Below, piece by piece: positions 1-6,263 of a DNA stretch of 6,577 nt (its first letter is position 1; every line of letters starts with the position of its first letter). Below the pieces are notes generated by a model that worked only from the letters and a program-made list of their open reading frames with translations, searched no databases and was not told the DNA's origin. The DNA is from JABWBR01 sp036741235. GTDB lineage: Bacteria; Bacteroidota; Bacteroidia; Chitinophagales; Saprospiraceae. The DNA is taken from assembly GCA_036741235.1 (NCBI GenBank), contig DAINSQ010000220.1:1-6577 (forward strand), in the 5' to 3' direction. Made by a program: the position numbers and the translations under genes.

Positions 1-64
1 AGTGATTTGCTGGATTGGCATGATGAAAAAACTTGATAATGAGTGTCATATTTTGCAAATCACT
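1..64. repeat. 10-bp perfect inverted repeat at the window edge
   Basis: AGTGATTTGC at 1-10 is the exact reverse complement of GCAAATCACT at 55-64, with 44 A/T-rich bases between. It lies just 3' of the lipoprotein gene that ends at 83. The long loop and lack of an adjoining T-run argue against an intrinsic terminator. It could be a protein-binding palindrome, the end of a small repeated element, or chance. The left arm starts at base 1, so it may extend beyond the window. Confidence 0.4.
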
Positions 65-82
65 TCATCTTGGGAATGCCGG

Positions 83-757
83 TCATTTGTCCAGTTCTCC
101 CTTTTTTGCAGCGCGTTGCAGTTTCTTGTTGGCATAGATAGCCACTTCTACGCGGCGATTCTGTTGGCGCCCGCGATCGGTATTATTGTCGGCTACGGGT
201 TCTCCTTCTCCGTAACCCACCGTGGTCATTCGGGAGGGTAAAACGCCTTTGCCGGCGAGGAAACCTTTAACGGCGGAGGCGCGATTTTCCGATAATTTCT
301 GGTTGTGGTCATCAGAGCCCGTGCTATCGGTATGGCCGGCCACGAGGACTTCCGTGTCTTCGTATTTGTTGAGTACGCGCGCCAGGTCGGTGAGGTTATC
401 GCGAGTAGCGCCGCGCAGGCTGTAGGAGTCCACGTCAAATAGCAGGCCGGAATCGAAAGTAATAAGGATGCCTTCGCCTACGCGTTCTACGGTGGCGCCT
501 TTGAGGTCTTTGCGTATTTCCTCTGCTTGTTTATCCATGTAGCGGCCTATGAATGCGCCGGCAGTACCGCCGATGGCTGCGCCGATAATGATTCCGGGAA
601 CGGCGTTACCCGATTTTTTGCCGATAGCGCCTCCGGCCACTCCGCCTACCGCGCCCCCGATAACGGCGCCTTTAACCGTTTTGCTTGTTTTGCACGCCGG
701 TACGGCCAGCAGGCCTATCAACAGCCAGATCAGGATTTTGCTGCTATTAATTCGCAT
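83..757 (-). CDS. OmpA-family peptidoglycan-binding outer-membrane lipoprotein with glycine zipper
   Basis: The 224-residue product is predicted to be lipid-anchored in the outer membrane and to hold peptidoglycan through a C-terminal OmpA domain, as in Pal/YiaD-like proteins. Residues 1-21 are a signal peptide (basic MRINSSK, then a hydrophobic stretch). They end in a lipobox-like VPAC with the acylated Cys at about 22; Pro at -2 is slightly unusual. Residues about 29-74 are a glycine zipper of GG/GxxxG repeats, resembling the 17-kDa surface antigen family. Residues about 98-208 form the OmpA-C domain, with GHTDSTG at 141-147, LSENRA at 155-160 and a QQNRRVEV end. By family analogy Asp144 and Arg159 would contact diaminopimelate. 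The ATG at 755-757 is chosen because the longer frame would start at a TTG (803-805) and put 16 residues ahead of a normal signal peptide. No clear Shine-Dalgarno is seen. The gene seems to stand alone. Its precise role is unknown. Confidence 0.93.
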   Translation of the reverse strand: MRINSSKILIWLLIGLLAVPACKTSKTVKGAVIGGAVGGVAGGAIGKKSGNAVPGIIIGAAIGGTAGAFIGRYMDKQAEEIRKDLKGATVERVGEGILITFDSGLLFDVDSYSLRGATRDNLTDLARVLNKYEDTEVLVAGHTDSTGSDDHNQKLSENRASAVKGFLAGKGVLPSRMTTVGYGEGEPVADNNTDRGRQQNRRVEVAIYANKKLQRAAKKGELDK

Positions 758-920
758 ATACCATCGGTTTTGTGTAAGTAGTTTTAATATCGAAAAAAAA
801 ATCAAATAAAAATAATGCCGTAAAATAGTATTCTTTTCAAAAAAATTCTCATTTTAGCGGTGCCCTCGTGAACATACGCTTTTTGGTTCCAATTTCCTTA
901 ACGATCTAAACTGTCTGGCT

Positions 921-1019
921 ATGTTAATTCTCTACATCGCTATGGGCGCCTTCTTTGTCGGCGGAGGGCTTATTCTTCTTTCCAGCATGCAACCTGCACG
1001 CACAAGAAGATACTACTAA
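921..1019 (+). CDS. possible 32-residue single-pass membrane peptide
   Basis: An ATG at 921 opens 32 codons ending in TAA. The product would have a hydrophobic, glycine-rich segment at residues 2-20 (Leu, Ile, Phe, Val and three consecutive Gly), then a polar tail with Arg at 27, 29 and 30 and Tyr-Tyr at the end. This fits a small membrane peptide with a positively charged cytoplasmic tail. Against it, there is no Shine-Dalgarno, no recognisable promoter, no family match from memory, and hydrophobic short frames arise by chance. A second in-frame Met at residue 8 is an alternative start. The frame converges on lepA, with the hairpin cluster between them. Confidence 0.27.
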   Translation: MLILYIAMGAFFVGGGLILLSSMQPARTRRYY

Positions 1020-1132
1020 CAAAATCGCCGATACAAACACTTAAAATCCCACCTAACCAAAGCGCCGCATGCGCAGCCCCGCGCGCCAGTGAAAATTCAA
1101 GTCCCGCCAGGGATCCCAGAAACAGTTGCCAA

Positions 1133-1152
1133 GCGCACGATTTTCAGTGCGC
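1133..1152. repeat. small inverted repeat (6-bp arms)
   Basis: GCGCAC at 1133-1138 pairs with GTGCGC at 1147-1152 around the 8-base loop GATTTTCA. There is no T-run on either side. It may be a minor structural element or chance. Confidence 0.3.
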
Positions 1153-1188
1153 CTAATCCCTTGAATATATTACTTTGTCCATTTTTTC

Positions 1189-1211
1189 AGCTCATAGCGT
1201 ATTTATGAGCT
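1189..1211. repeat. 8-bp perfect inverted repeat
   Basis: AGCTCATA at 1189-1196 is the reverse complement of TATGAGCT at 1204-1211, with a 7-base spacer. On the plus strand the T6 run (1182-1187) lies before the hairpin rather than after it, so it is not a typical intrinsic terminator in either direction. It could be an operator-like palindrome or a folded transcript segment. Confidence 0.4.
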
Positions 1212-1290
1212 TTGAGAGGCTTAAAAAAGTCGCAGCTCCAACAAGCTGTTGACTCATGCGCGCTTGCGCGACAAAACGAAAAACTATCAC

Positions 1291-1319
1291 CGGTCAGACC
1301 GCTCGGAGCGGTCTGACCG
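1291..1319. repeat. hairpin 1 of the lepA 3' cluster (14-bp arms)
   Basis: CGGTCAGACCGCTC at 1291-1304 is the exact reverse complement of GAGCGGTCTGACCG at 1306-1319, with a single G between; a real fold would open a few central pairs. It is related in sequence to the hairpins at 1324-1342 and 1348-1386. Read in the lepA direction, it is the last of the three and is followed after a short gap by a T5 run (plus-strand A5 at 1279-1283), so the cluster could end transcription of lepA. Confidence 0.75.
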
Positions 1320-1323
1320 AGAG

Positions 1324-1342
1324 AGACCGCTCGGAGCGGTCT
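1324..1342. repeat. hairpin 2, shorter copy of hairpin 1
   Basis: AGACCGCTC at 1324-1332 pairs with GAGCGGTCT at 1334-1342. Positions 1324-1344 are identical to 1296-1316 of hairpin 1 over 21 bases, but the outer GGTC/GACC pairs are absent. It appears to be a partial duplicate of the core palindrome, four bases from hairpin 1. Confidence 0.7.
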
Positions 1343-1347
1343 GATTT

Positions 1348-1386
1348 ACCACCGGTCAGACGGCTTCAAGCCGTTTGACCGGTGGT
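1348..1386 (-). terminator. hairpin 3, strong stem-loop just after the lepA stop
   Basis: Positions 1348-1365 pair with 1369-1386 in an 18-bp stem with one G-T mismatch and a three-base loop (1366-1368). It starts 10 bases after the lepA stop codon, where a terminator is expected. No U-run follows directly, so it may work with hairpins 1 and 2 and the T5 run beyond them, or serve mainly to protect the mRNA 3' end. Its 27-base core (1354-1380) aligns with hairpin 1 (1292-1318) with paired compensatory changes. Confidence 0.6.
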
Positions 1387-1396
1387 GGAGACGGGA

Positions 1397-3187
1397 TTAA
1401 TCCAGTTTCAGCACTTCGAGGAACGCCTTTTGAGGCACCTCTACCTTGCCAAATTGGCGCATGCGTTTCTTTCCTTCCTTTTGTTTCTCCAGGAGTTTGC
1501 GTTTACGGGTAATGTCGCCGCCGTAACATTTGGCGGTTACGTCTTTGCGCATGGCGGAGATCGTTTCACGGGCGATAATTTTCGCGCCGATGGCGGCCTG
1601 GATAGCAATAACAAATTGCTGGCGGGGCAAGAGGTCTTTGAGCTTTTTGCAGATTTTTCTGCCGAAGGATTCTGCTTTATCGCGGTGGACGAGTGCGGAG
1701 AGGGCGTCCACATTTTCGGTATTAAGTTTGATATCGAGTCGAACAAGCTCTGACTGGCGGTAGCCGATGGGGGCATAGTCAAACGAGGCATAACCGCGCG
1801 AAATCGACTTGAGTCGGTCGTAGAAGTCGAATACAATTTCAGCGAGCGGCATATCGAAGAGCAGCTCCACGCGATCTTGCGTGAGGTAGTGTTGCTTCGA
1901 CAACAATCCCCGCTTTTCCATACACAGCGTCATGATAGCGCCGATGTATTCGGGTTTGGTAATCACCTGGGCCTGTATAAAGGGTTCCTCCACATAGTCG
2001 AGCAAAGTGGGGTCGGGCAGGTCGGCGGGGTTGCGCACGGTGAGTTGCTCGCCGCGTTTGGTATAGGCGTAATAAGATACGTTGGGGATGGTAGTGATGA
2101 CATCCTGGTTGAACTCGCGGGCGAGGCGTTCCTGGACGATTTCGAGGTGGAGCATACCCAGGAAACCGCAGCGAAAGCCGAAGCCGAGGGCAGCCGATGA
2201 TTCGGGTTCAAAAACCAGGGCGGCGTCGTTGAGCTGGAGTTTTTCGAGGCTGTCGCGCAGGTCTTCGAAGTCGTCGTTGTCGAGGGGGAAGATACCGGCG
2301 AAGACCATGGGTTTTACGTCTTCGAAACCTTTGATGGCTTCCGGACTGGGATTTTCGACTTTGGTGATCGTATCGCCGACCTTAATCTCTTTCGAAATTT
2401 TGATGCCGGTGATGATATACCCTACGTCGCCGGTCTGAAGCTCGGGTTTGGCTACATTGCTGAGTTGGAGGATGCCAACTTCGTCGGCGCCGTATTCCTT
2501 GCCGGTATTCATAAACCTCACCCTGTCGCCCTGTCGCAAAGTACCGTTGACGATACGAATATTGGCGATGACGCCGCGGAAAGAGTTGAACAGCGAATCA
2601 AAGATCAGGGCCTGCAGGGGTGCTTCAGGATTGCCTTTGGGCGCCGGAATGCGATTCACGATGGCGTTGAGCAGTTCGTCAACGCCCTGGCCTGTGCGCC
2701 CGCTGGCCAGGATGATGTCTTCTTTTTTACAGCCGATGAGGTCGATGATCTGGTCGGATACTTCGTCAACCATGGCGCTTTCCATATCGATTTTATTAAC
2801 GATAGGAATGATCTCCAGGTCATGCTCAATAGCCAGGTAAAGATTGGAAATCGTCTGTGCCTGAATACCCTGAGAAGCGTCTACCAATAATAAAGCGCCT
2901 TCGCAGGCGGCGATAGAACGGGATACTTCGTAGGAGAAGTCCACGTGGCCCGGAGTATCGATAAGGTTGAAAGTATAGGTCTCGCCATCGCTATGTTTGT
3001 AATACATCTGGATGGCGTGGCTTTTTATGGTAATACCGCGTTCGCGCTCCAGGTCCATGTCATCAAGGGTCTGCTCTTTGAGGTCGCGCGAAGAGACGGT
3101 TTTGGTGTATTCCAGTAACCGGTCTGATAAAGTGCTCTTGCCGTGGTCGATATGCGCAATGACGCAAAAATTCCTTATATTTTTCAT
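1397..3187 (-). CDS. lepA: elongation factor 4 (LepA), ribosome-associated GTPase
   Basis: The 596-residue protein is a full-length LepA (E. coli LepA is 599). LepA binds the 70S ribosome; back-translocation and roles in ribosome biogenesis or initiation have been proposed. The GTPase domain at the N-terminus shows G1 AHIDHGKST (11-19), the RERGITI switch region (about 48-54), G3 DTPGH (77-81, with the catalytic-type His81), G4 NKID (131-134) and ASGRTG (161-166) in the G5 position. Domain II and the EF-G-like domains follow, including FRCGFLGMLHLEI. The LepA-specific C-terminal domain ends the protein, with GAKIIARET, CYGGDITRKRK and KKRMRQFGKVEVPQKAF. This tail separates LepA from EF-G, BipA and TetM. 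The ATG is followed at once by the conserved N-terminus (MKNIRNFCVIAHIDHGK), so the start is secure. It lies downstream of the permease gene on the same strand, but a 263-bp repeat-filled gap makes independent transcription likely. Confidence 0.99.
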   Translation of the reverse strand: MKNIRNFCVIAHIDHGKSTLSDRLLEYTKTVSSRDLKEQTLDDMDLERERGITIKSHAIQMYYKHSDGETYTFNLIDTPGHVDFSYEVSRSIAACEGALLLVDASQGIQAQTISNLYLAIEHDLEIIPIVNKIDMESAMVDEVSDQIIDLIGCKKEDIILASGRTGQGVDELLNAIVNRIPAPKGNPEAPLQALIFDSLFNSFRGVIANIRIVNGTLRQGDRVRFMNTGKEYGADEVGILQLSNVAKPELQTGDVGYIITGIKISKEIKVGDTITKVENPSPEAIKGFEDVKPMVFAGIFPLDNDDFEDLRDSLEKLQLNDAALVFEPESSAALGFGFRCGFLGMLHLEIVQERLAREFNQDVITTIPNVSYYAYTKRGEQLTVRNPADLPDPTLLDYVEEPFIQAQVITKPEYIGAIMTLCMEKRGLLSKQHYLTQDRVELLFDMPLAEIVFDFYDRLKSISRGYASFDYAPIGYRQSELVRLDIKLNTENVDALSALVHRDKAESFGRKICKKLKDLLPRQQFVIAIQAAIGAKIIARETISAMRKDVTAKCYGGDITRKRKLLEKQKEGKKRMRQFGKVEVPQKAFLEVLKLD

Positions 3188-3192
3188 GGGCG

Positions 3193-3200
3193 CAAAAATA
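3193..3200 (-). promoter_or_regulatory. possible Bacteroidota -7 box for lepA
   Basis: On the minus strand this reads TATTTTTG, an exact match to the TAnnTTTG -7 element known from Bacteroidota. It lies only 5 bases before the lepA ATG, so a start site a few bases downstream would give a leaderless or nearly leaderless mRNA. No good -33 TTTG/TTG box sits at the usual spacing; TCTG, 17 bases further upstream, is the nearest candidate. The match may be chance in A/T-rich DNA. Confidence 0.28.
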
Positions 3201-3265
3201 CTGCTTTTTTTGATAAACAGACACCGAATATATGATAAACCAACTGTTGGACTGCAGGGGAGGAT

Positions 3266-3300
3266 GTTTAATGTTTATTGTTTAATGTTTGATGTTTAAT
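3266..3300. repeat. five tandem heptamers of GTTTAAT type
   Basis: Five exact 7-base units follow each other: GTTTAAT (3266), GTTTATT (3273), GTTTAAT (3280), GTTTGAT (3287) and GTTTAAT (3294). A degenerate TGATTGA follows. The unit differs from the heptamer of the neighbouring array but the period is the same. The array lies between lepA and array 1, and no protein gene overlaps it. Confidence 0.85.
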
Positions 3301-3330
3301 TGATTGATAATCAAAATTCCAGCATCCAAA

Positions 3331-3449
3331 AACCCACAACCCACAACCCACAACCCACAACCTACAACCTACAAACCTACAACCTACAACCAACAACCTA
3401 CAACCTACAACCTACAACCTACAACTTACACCCTACACCCCACAACCGC
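3331..3449 (-). repeat. heptamer array 1, directly 3' of the permease gene
   Basis: On the plus strand the units are AACCCAC (four copies, 3331-3358), then AACCTAC with occasional variants (AACCAAC at 3388, AACTTAC at 3423) and one inserted A at 3373, ending in degenerate units to about 3447. There are roughly 16-17 units. In the sense direction of the permease gene it reads as repeats of GTAGGTT and GTGGGTT, and it begins one base after the stop codon with GCGGTTGTGGGGTG (3449 down to 3436). The same head starts array 2. There are no spacers, so it is not a CRISPR array. Confidence 0.92.
3333..3356 (-). other. canonical four-run G-quadruplex motif within array 1
   Basis: The plus strand has CCC at 3333-3335, 3340-3342, 3347-3349 and 3354-3356, each separated by ACAA. 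The minus strand therefore carries four GGG runs with three identical TTGT loops, which meets the standard G3-N1-7 rule. Folding is inferred. If the permease transcript reads through, the motif would be on the RNA strand, about 95 bases after the permease stop codon. Confidence 0.6.
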
Positions 3450-3450
3450 C

Positions 3451-4509
3451 CTACTTCTTCCGAAAATCCTCGTCGCCGAGCAAAATGGCCAGGGGGCGCA
3501 AATCGTCGATGCGGTCGGCCAGTATTTTCAGGATAGCGGCAAAAGGGATAAACAGGATAATGCCCGCGGCGCCCCACACTATACCGCCGACGATAATAAC
3601 CACAAAGGTGGCGAAAGGGTTTATTTTTAATTGTTTACCGACTGTATAGGGAAAAATCAGATTGGCCTCCAGGTATTGCACTACCCCCAAAATAGCAATG
3701 ACGGCGATTGGATACCAGATAGAATCGTAGGTAGTCCAGGCCACCAGGATGGCCGCAATGCCGCCGATCATGATGCCGACATAGGGAAAAAACGTGAGTA
3801 TGGCCGCCAACATTCCGAAATAGATGGCATGAGGCAAACCGATGAGTAAAAAGCCGATGCTGTTTAACGTACCTACTATAAGGTATACCAGGGCCATGCC
3901 TTTGGCAAACTGGAAGTAGGTGGTTGTCAGCTCTTTAAAGGTGGTTTTTACATTGTCGATATGCGCGGACGGGACGATAGACAAAATGAAGGCAACGAGA
4001 ATTTCCCGGTAGTACAAAATAAGCATCACAAAAATGGGGATGATCAACAGAAAAGTGAGCGTACCCGCCGAGGCAAAAACCGTGCGGCTGATGAAGGGGA
4101 AAATTTCTTTTAAAATTTGATCATACAGCCGTTGGAGCATATCCTGTTGCTGATCGGCGCTGATGACGAAAATTTTGTCGAGGTATTGGATCGCCGCATC
4201 GCCCAGGGCGAATAATTTGTCTTTTGAATCGACAAATTGTTCCTGCACCAGCGTAATGCTGTTGGCCAGAATTTGAAATAAAATAAACCCAAAAACGCCC
4301 AGCAGCAGCAATCCGGTTGCAATAGATAACACCCGGCCGATATAGCGGTCCAATATTTTGCAAACCGGGTATAAAATAAAACTGATCAACGCAGCGAAGC
4401 TCAGCGGAATAAATAAAATCCGCCCCTGGTACATCACAAAAAATGCCAGCACCGTAAACAGCAGTACATAAGTATAAAATTTGAGGTATTGAAAGGAGTC
4501 GTTATTCAT
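3451..4509 (-). CDS. AI-2E/PerM-family membrane permease
   Basis: The 352-residue protein belongs to the AI-2E (PerM/YdiK/TqsA) family of inner-membrane proteins. Members have been linked to autoinducer-2 export, sodium-proton exchange or other small-molecule flux, so the substrate cannot be read from the sequence. Hydrophobic segments lie at about 12-28, 30-50, 60-82, 148-180, 205-225, 228-260, 264-280 and 300-332. A soluble, amphipathic stretch at about 85-140 follows the third segment, as is usual for the family. Family marks include FFPYVGIMIGG (240-250), the VGKQLKINPFA segment (290-300) and the following VGGIVWGAAGIILFIPFAAI region (307-326). The ATG gives a normal short cytoplasmic N-terminus; no Shine-Dalgarno is seen. 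It is divergent from the AspT-like gene, and its stop codon directly adjoins heptamer array 1. Confidence 0.94.
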   Translation of the reverse strand: MNNDSFQYLKFYTYVLLFTVLAFFVMYQGRILFIPLSFAALISFILYPVCKILDRYIGRVLSIATGLLLLGVFGFILFQILANSITLVQEQFVDSKDKLFALGDAAIQYLDKIFVISADQQQDMLQRLYDQILKEIFPFISRTVFASAGTLTFLLIIPIFVMLILYYREILVAFILSIVPSAHIDNVKTTFKELTTTYFQFAKGMALVYLIVGTLNSIGFLLIGLPHAIYFGMLAAILTFFPYVGIMIGGIAAILVAWTTYDSIWYPIAVIAILGVVQYLEANLIFPYTVGKQLKINPFATFVVIIVGGIVWGAAGIILFIPFAAILKILADRIDDLRPLAILLGDEDFRKK

Positions 4510-4621
4510 ATTCGTGTCATTATTGCAAAAGACAATTTACAAAAAAAAGCGGGTAATGCTGCCGTCATGTTGGAATTCCTTAATTTTTCGTAACATCGCA
4601 GCGCATCAATGAAGAAATAGT
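4510..4621. promoter_or_regulatory. divergent intergenic region between the two transporter genes
   Basis: These 112 bases must hold the starts of two divergent transcripts. No exact TAnnTTTG box with a well-spaced -33 partner was found on either strand; TAATTTTT at 4581-4588 (plus) and TAAATTG within the minus-strand T-rich stretch are imperfect. The A-rich sequence before the ATG at 4622 (GAAGAAA at 4611-4617) may help ribosome loading. A trivial ATG-AAG-AAA-TAG at 4609-4620 ends one base before that ATG. Confidence 0.4.
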
Positions 4622-6262
4622 ATGCACAACGACGCGGGCGCAGAAATTGCGCTATTATACCTGTTTATCGTAGCTGCGCTGGGTTCCTGGCTGGGAAATA
4701 TCAAATACCGGGGCAGCGGCATGGGCGTTGCGGCCGTATTGTTTGTCGGACTGGCGGCAGGCGCTATCCGGCCCGATATTCAAATTCCCAAAGTGATAAC
4801 CCTGTTGGGGCTGGCCGTTTTTGTATATAGTATTGGATTGAGCAGCGGGCCGTCATTTTTCGGCTCCATGCAAAAGCGGGGAGCTCAAAATGCGGGTTTT
4901 GCGCTGGTGGCGCTGGTCATTTTGTCGGTTGTCACCGCCGCTTTTCATTTGTTATTCCATTTTGACGCATCGGCATCGGCGGGTTTGCTATCGGGCGTAA
5001 CTACTAATACGCCGGCACTGGCGGGTTTGCTCGACGCCATCCAGAAGCAGGGCGCCGACAATACCGACTACCAGTCGCAAAACGCCGTTGTTGGATATTC
5101 CATTTCTTACCCTATGGGCGTTCTGGGCACCATGATAGCGCTGCTGATTATGCGCAAATGGCTGCGGGTAGACATGGACAAGGAGGTGCAGTCGCTAAAA
5201 AGCGAATACCCCATCGAGCAGAATATTGTCAACCTCACTTTTGACATAGAAAATCCCGATGTAACCGGCATACCATTGCGGTCACTGCGGCAGCAGTACG
5301 GCTGGAGCGTAATGTTTGCCCGCCACCAACACGGAGATGAACTGGGTATTTGCCACCTGGAGACCCGCTTTGAATTGGGTGACAAAGTGAGTATCATCGG
5401 CGACGACGAAGAGGTGCAACGGGTGGCCAAAATAATCGGCAAGCCCAGCGAACAACAACTCGCCGACGACCGCACGGTCTTTGACGTGCGGCGTATGTTT
5501 GTCTCCAACCCCCGCATCGCCGGCCAGCCCATCAGTACGCTCGATATTGAAGAAGACTATGAGGCCCTCATCACCCGGGTGCGCCGCGGCGACGTAGACA
5601 TGCTGGTGACGCGCGGCATGGTATTGGAATTGGGCGACCGCGTGAGGGTACTGGCGCGCCGCAAGGATATGCCCAGGTTGCAGAAAATTTTCGGCGATTC
5701 TTATGACTCGCTGAGTCAGATAGACCTCTTATCGTTCGGATTGGGCATGGGCCTGGGCATTATGCTGGGTTCCATCAAATTCGACCTGCCCATCGGCATT
5801 ACGTTCAGCCTCGGTTTTGCGGGCGGGCCCCTGGTAGCGGGACTGGTGCTCTCCGCCCTGCGGCGCAGCGGGCCTATTGTGTGGACGCTGCCCTATTCTG
5901 CCAACCTCACCCTGCGTCAGATCGGACTGATGCTGATGCTGGCGGCCATCGGCATCAATTCGGGGCATACGTTTATGAGTACGATGAACAGCAGTGTAGG
6001 ACCTTTGCTGCTGATGAGCGGCGCCGTAGTGAGCCTGGTCAGCGCCATGCTGGCTATGTTTATAGGCTATCGCTTTTTCCGCATACCCTTTGTGCTGCTA
6101 ACCGGTATGTTGGCGCACCACCCTGCCAACCTGAGTTTTGCCAACGAAAAAGCCGGCAACAAGATGCCGACTTTCGGCTATGCGCTGACGTATCCACTGC
6201 TACTAATCGGCAAGATTTTGTTTGTGCAGTTGCTGTGGCAGATTCTTAGTAATTTGGGGTGA
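4622..6262 (+). CDS. AspT/YidE/YbjL-family transporter with two RCK_C (TrkA-C) domains
   Basis: The 546-residue protein matches the aspartate:alanine exchanger family (AspT, YidE, YbjL, SucE types; about 540-560 residues). It is predicted to move small organic anions such as amino acids or dicarboxylates across the inner membrane; its substrate is unknown. It has the family's duplicated layout. An N-terminal membrane half (about 8-178) contains SGVTTNTPALAG (124-135) and GYSISYPMGVLG (158-169). Two cytoplasmic RCK_C-like domains follow at about 200-275 and 285-358, each with a GD(K/R)V motif (253-256 and 338-341). The C-terminal membrane half (about 368-545) repeats the theme with GMLAHHPANLSFANE (495-509) and GYALTYPLLLIG (519-530). 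The second half reading AHHPANL where the first reads TTNTPAL is consistent with internal duplication. The start fits because the first membrane segment begins at about residue 8. The gene is followed one base after its TGA by heptamer array 2. Confidence 0.94.
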   Translation: MHNDAGAEIALLYLFIVAALGSWLGNIKYRGSGMGVAAVLFVGLAAGAIRPDIQIPKVITLLGLAVFVYSIGLSSGPSFFGSMQKRGAQNAGFALVALVILSVVTAAFHLLFHFDASASAGLLSGVTTNTPALAGLLDAIQKQGADNTDYQSQNAVVGYSISYPMGVLGTMIALLIMRKWLRVDMDKEVQSLKSEYPIEQNIVNLTFDIENPDVTGIPLRSLRQQYGWSVMFARHQHGDELGICHLETRFELGDKVSIIGDDEEVQRVAKIIGKPSEQQLADDRTVFDVRRMFVSNPRIAGQPISTLDIEEDYEALITRVRRGDVDMLVTRGMVLELGDRVRVLARRKDMPRLQKIFGDSYDSLSQIDLLSFGLGMGLGIMLGSIKFDLPIGITFSLGFAGGPLVAGLVLSALRRSGPIVWTLPYSANLTLRQIGLMLMLAAIGINSGHTFMSTMNSSVGPLLLMSGAVVSLVSAMLAMFIGYRFFRIPFVLLTGMLAHHPANLSFANEKAGNKMPTFGYALTYPLLLIGKILFVQLLWQILSNLG

Positions 6263-6263
6263 T

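Larger units (their letters stand above)
758..1396. other. 639-bp intergenic region without a confident gene
   Basis: From 758 to about 870 the region is strongly A/T-rich and should carry the promoter of the lipoprotein gene. No exact TAnnTTTG box was found there; TATTTTTA on the minus strand at 807-814 differs in one base. One possible 32-codon peptide lies at 921-1019. Positions 1020-1260 hold two small inverted repeats and no frame with a credible start. The end of the region is the hairpin cluster 1291-1386. No tRNA, riboswitch or transposase remnant was recognised. Confidence 0.6.

Noticed and set aside
758..805. Longer lipoprotein reading frame starting at TTG (803-805)
   Set aside because: It adds 16 residues ahead of a typical lipoprotein signal peptide; the ATG at 755-757 gives a normal basic n-region, hydrophobic core and lipobox.
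970..1143. Open minus-strand frame of about 57 codons with a hydrophobic, alanine-rich translation
   Set aside because: It has no ATG, and no GTG or TTG in the upstream part, and it is bounded by a TGA at its 5' end. It overlaps the small plus-strand frame and matches no family I recognise. It could be a decayed gene fragment, but nothing supports that.
1189..1211. Intrinsic terminator at the 8-bp palindrome
   Set aside because: The T-run lies on the wrong side for the plus strand, and on the minus strand the hairpin is followed by A rather than T.
1382..2890. Several open frames on the plus strand opposite lepA
   Set aside because: They are antisense shadows of a well-conserved gene, with no family features of their own.
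3331..3447. CRISPR array
   Set aside because: Units are only 7 bases and directly adjacent, with no spacers and no cas genes nearby.
3300..3630. Plus-strand frames rich in Tyr-Asn-Leu-Gln-Pro-Thr-Thr
   Set aside because: They are translations of the heptamer array: a 7-base unit read in triplets gives a 7-residue repeat. They also run antisense into the permease gene.
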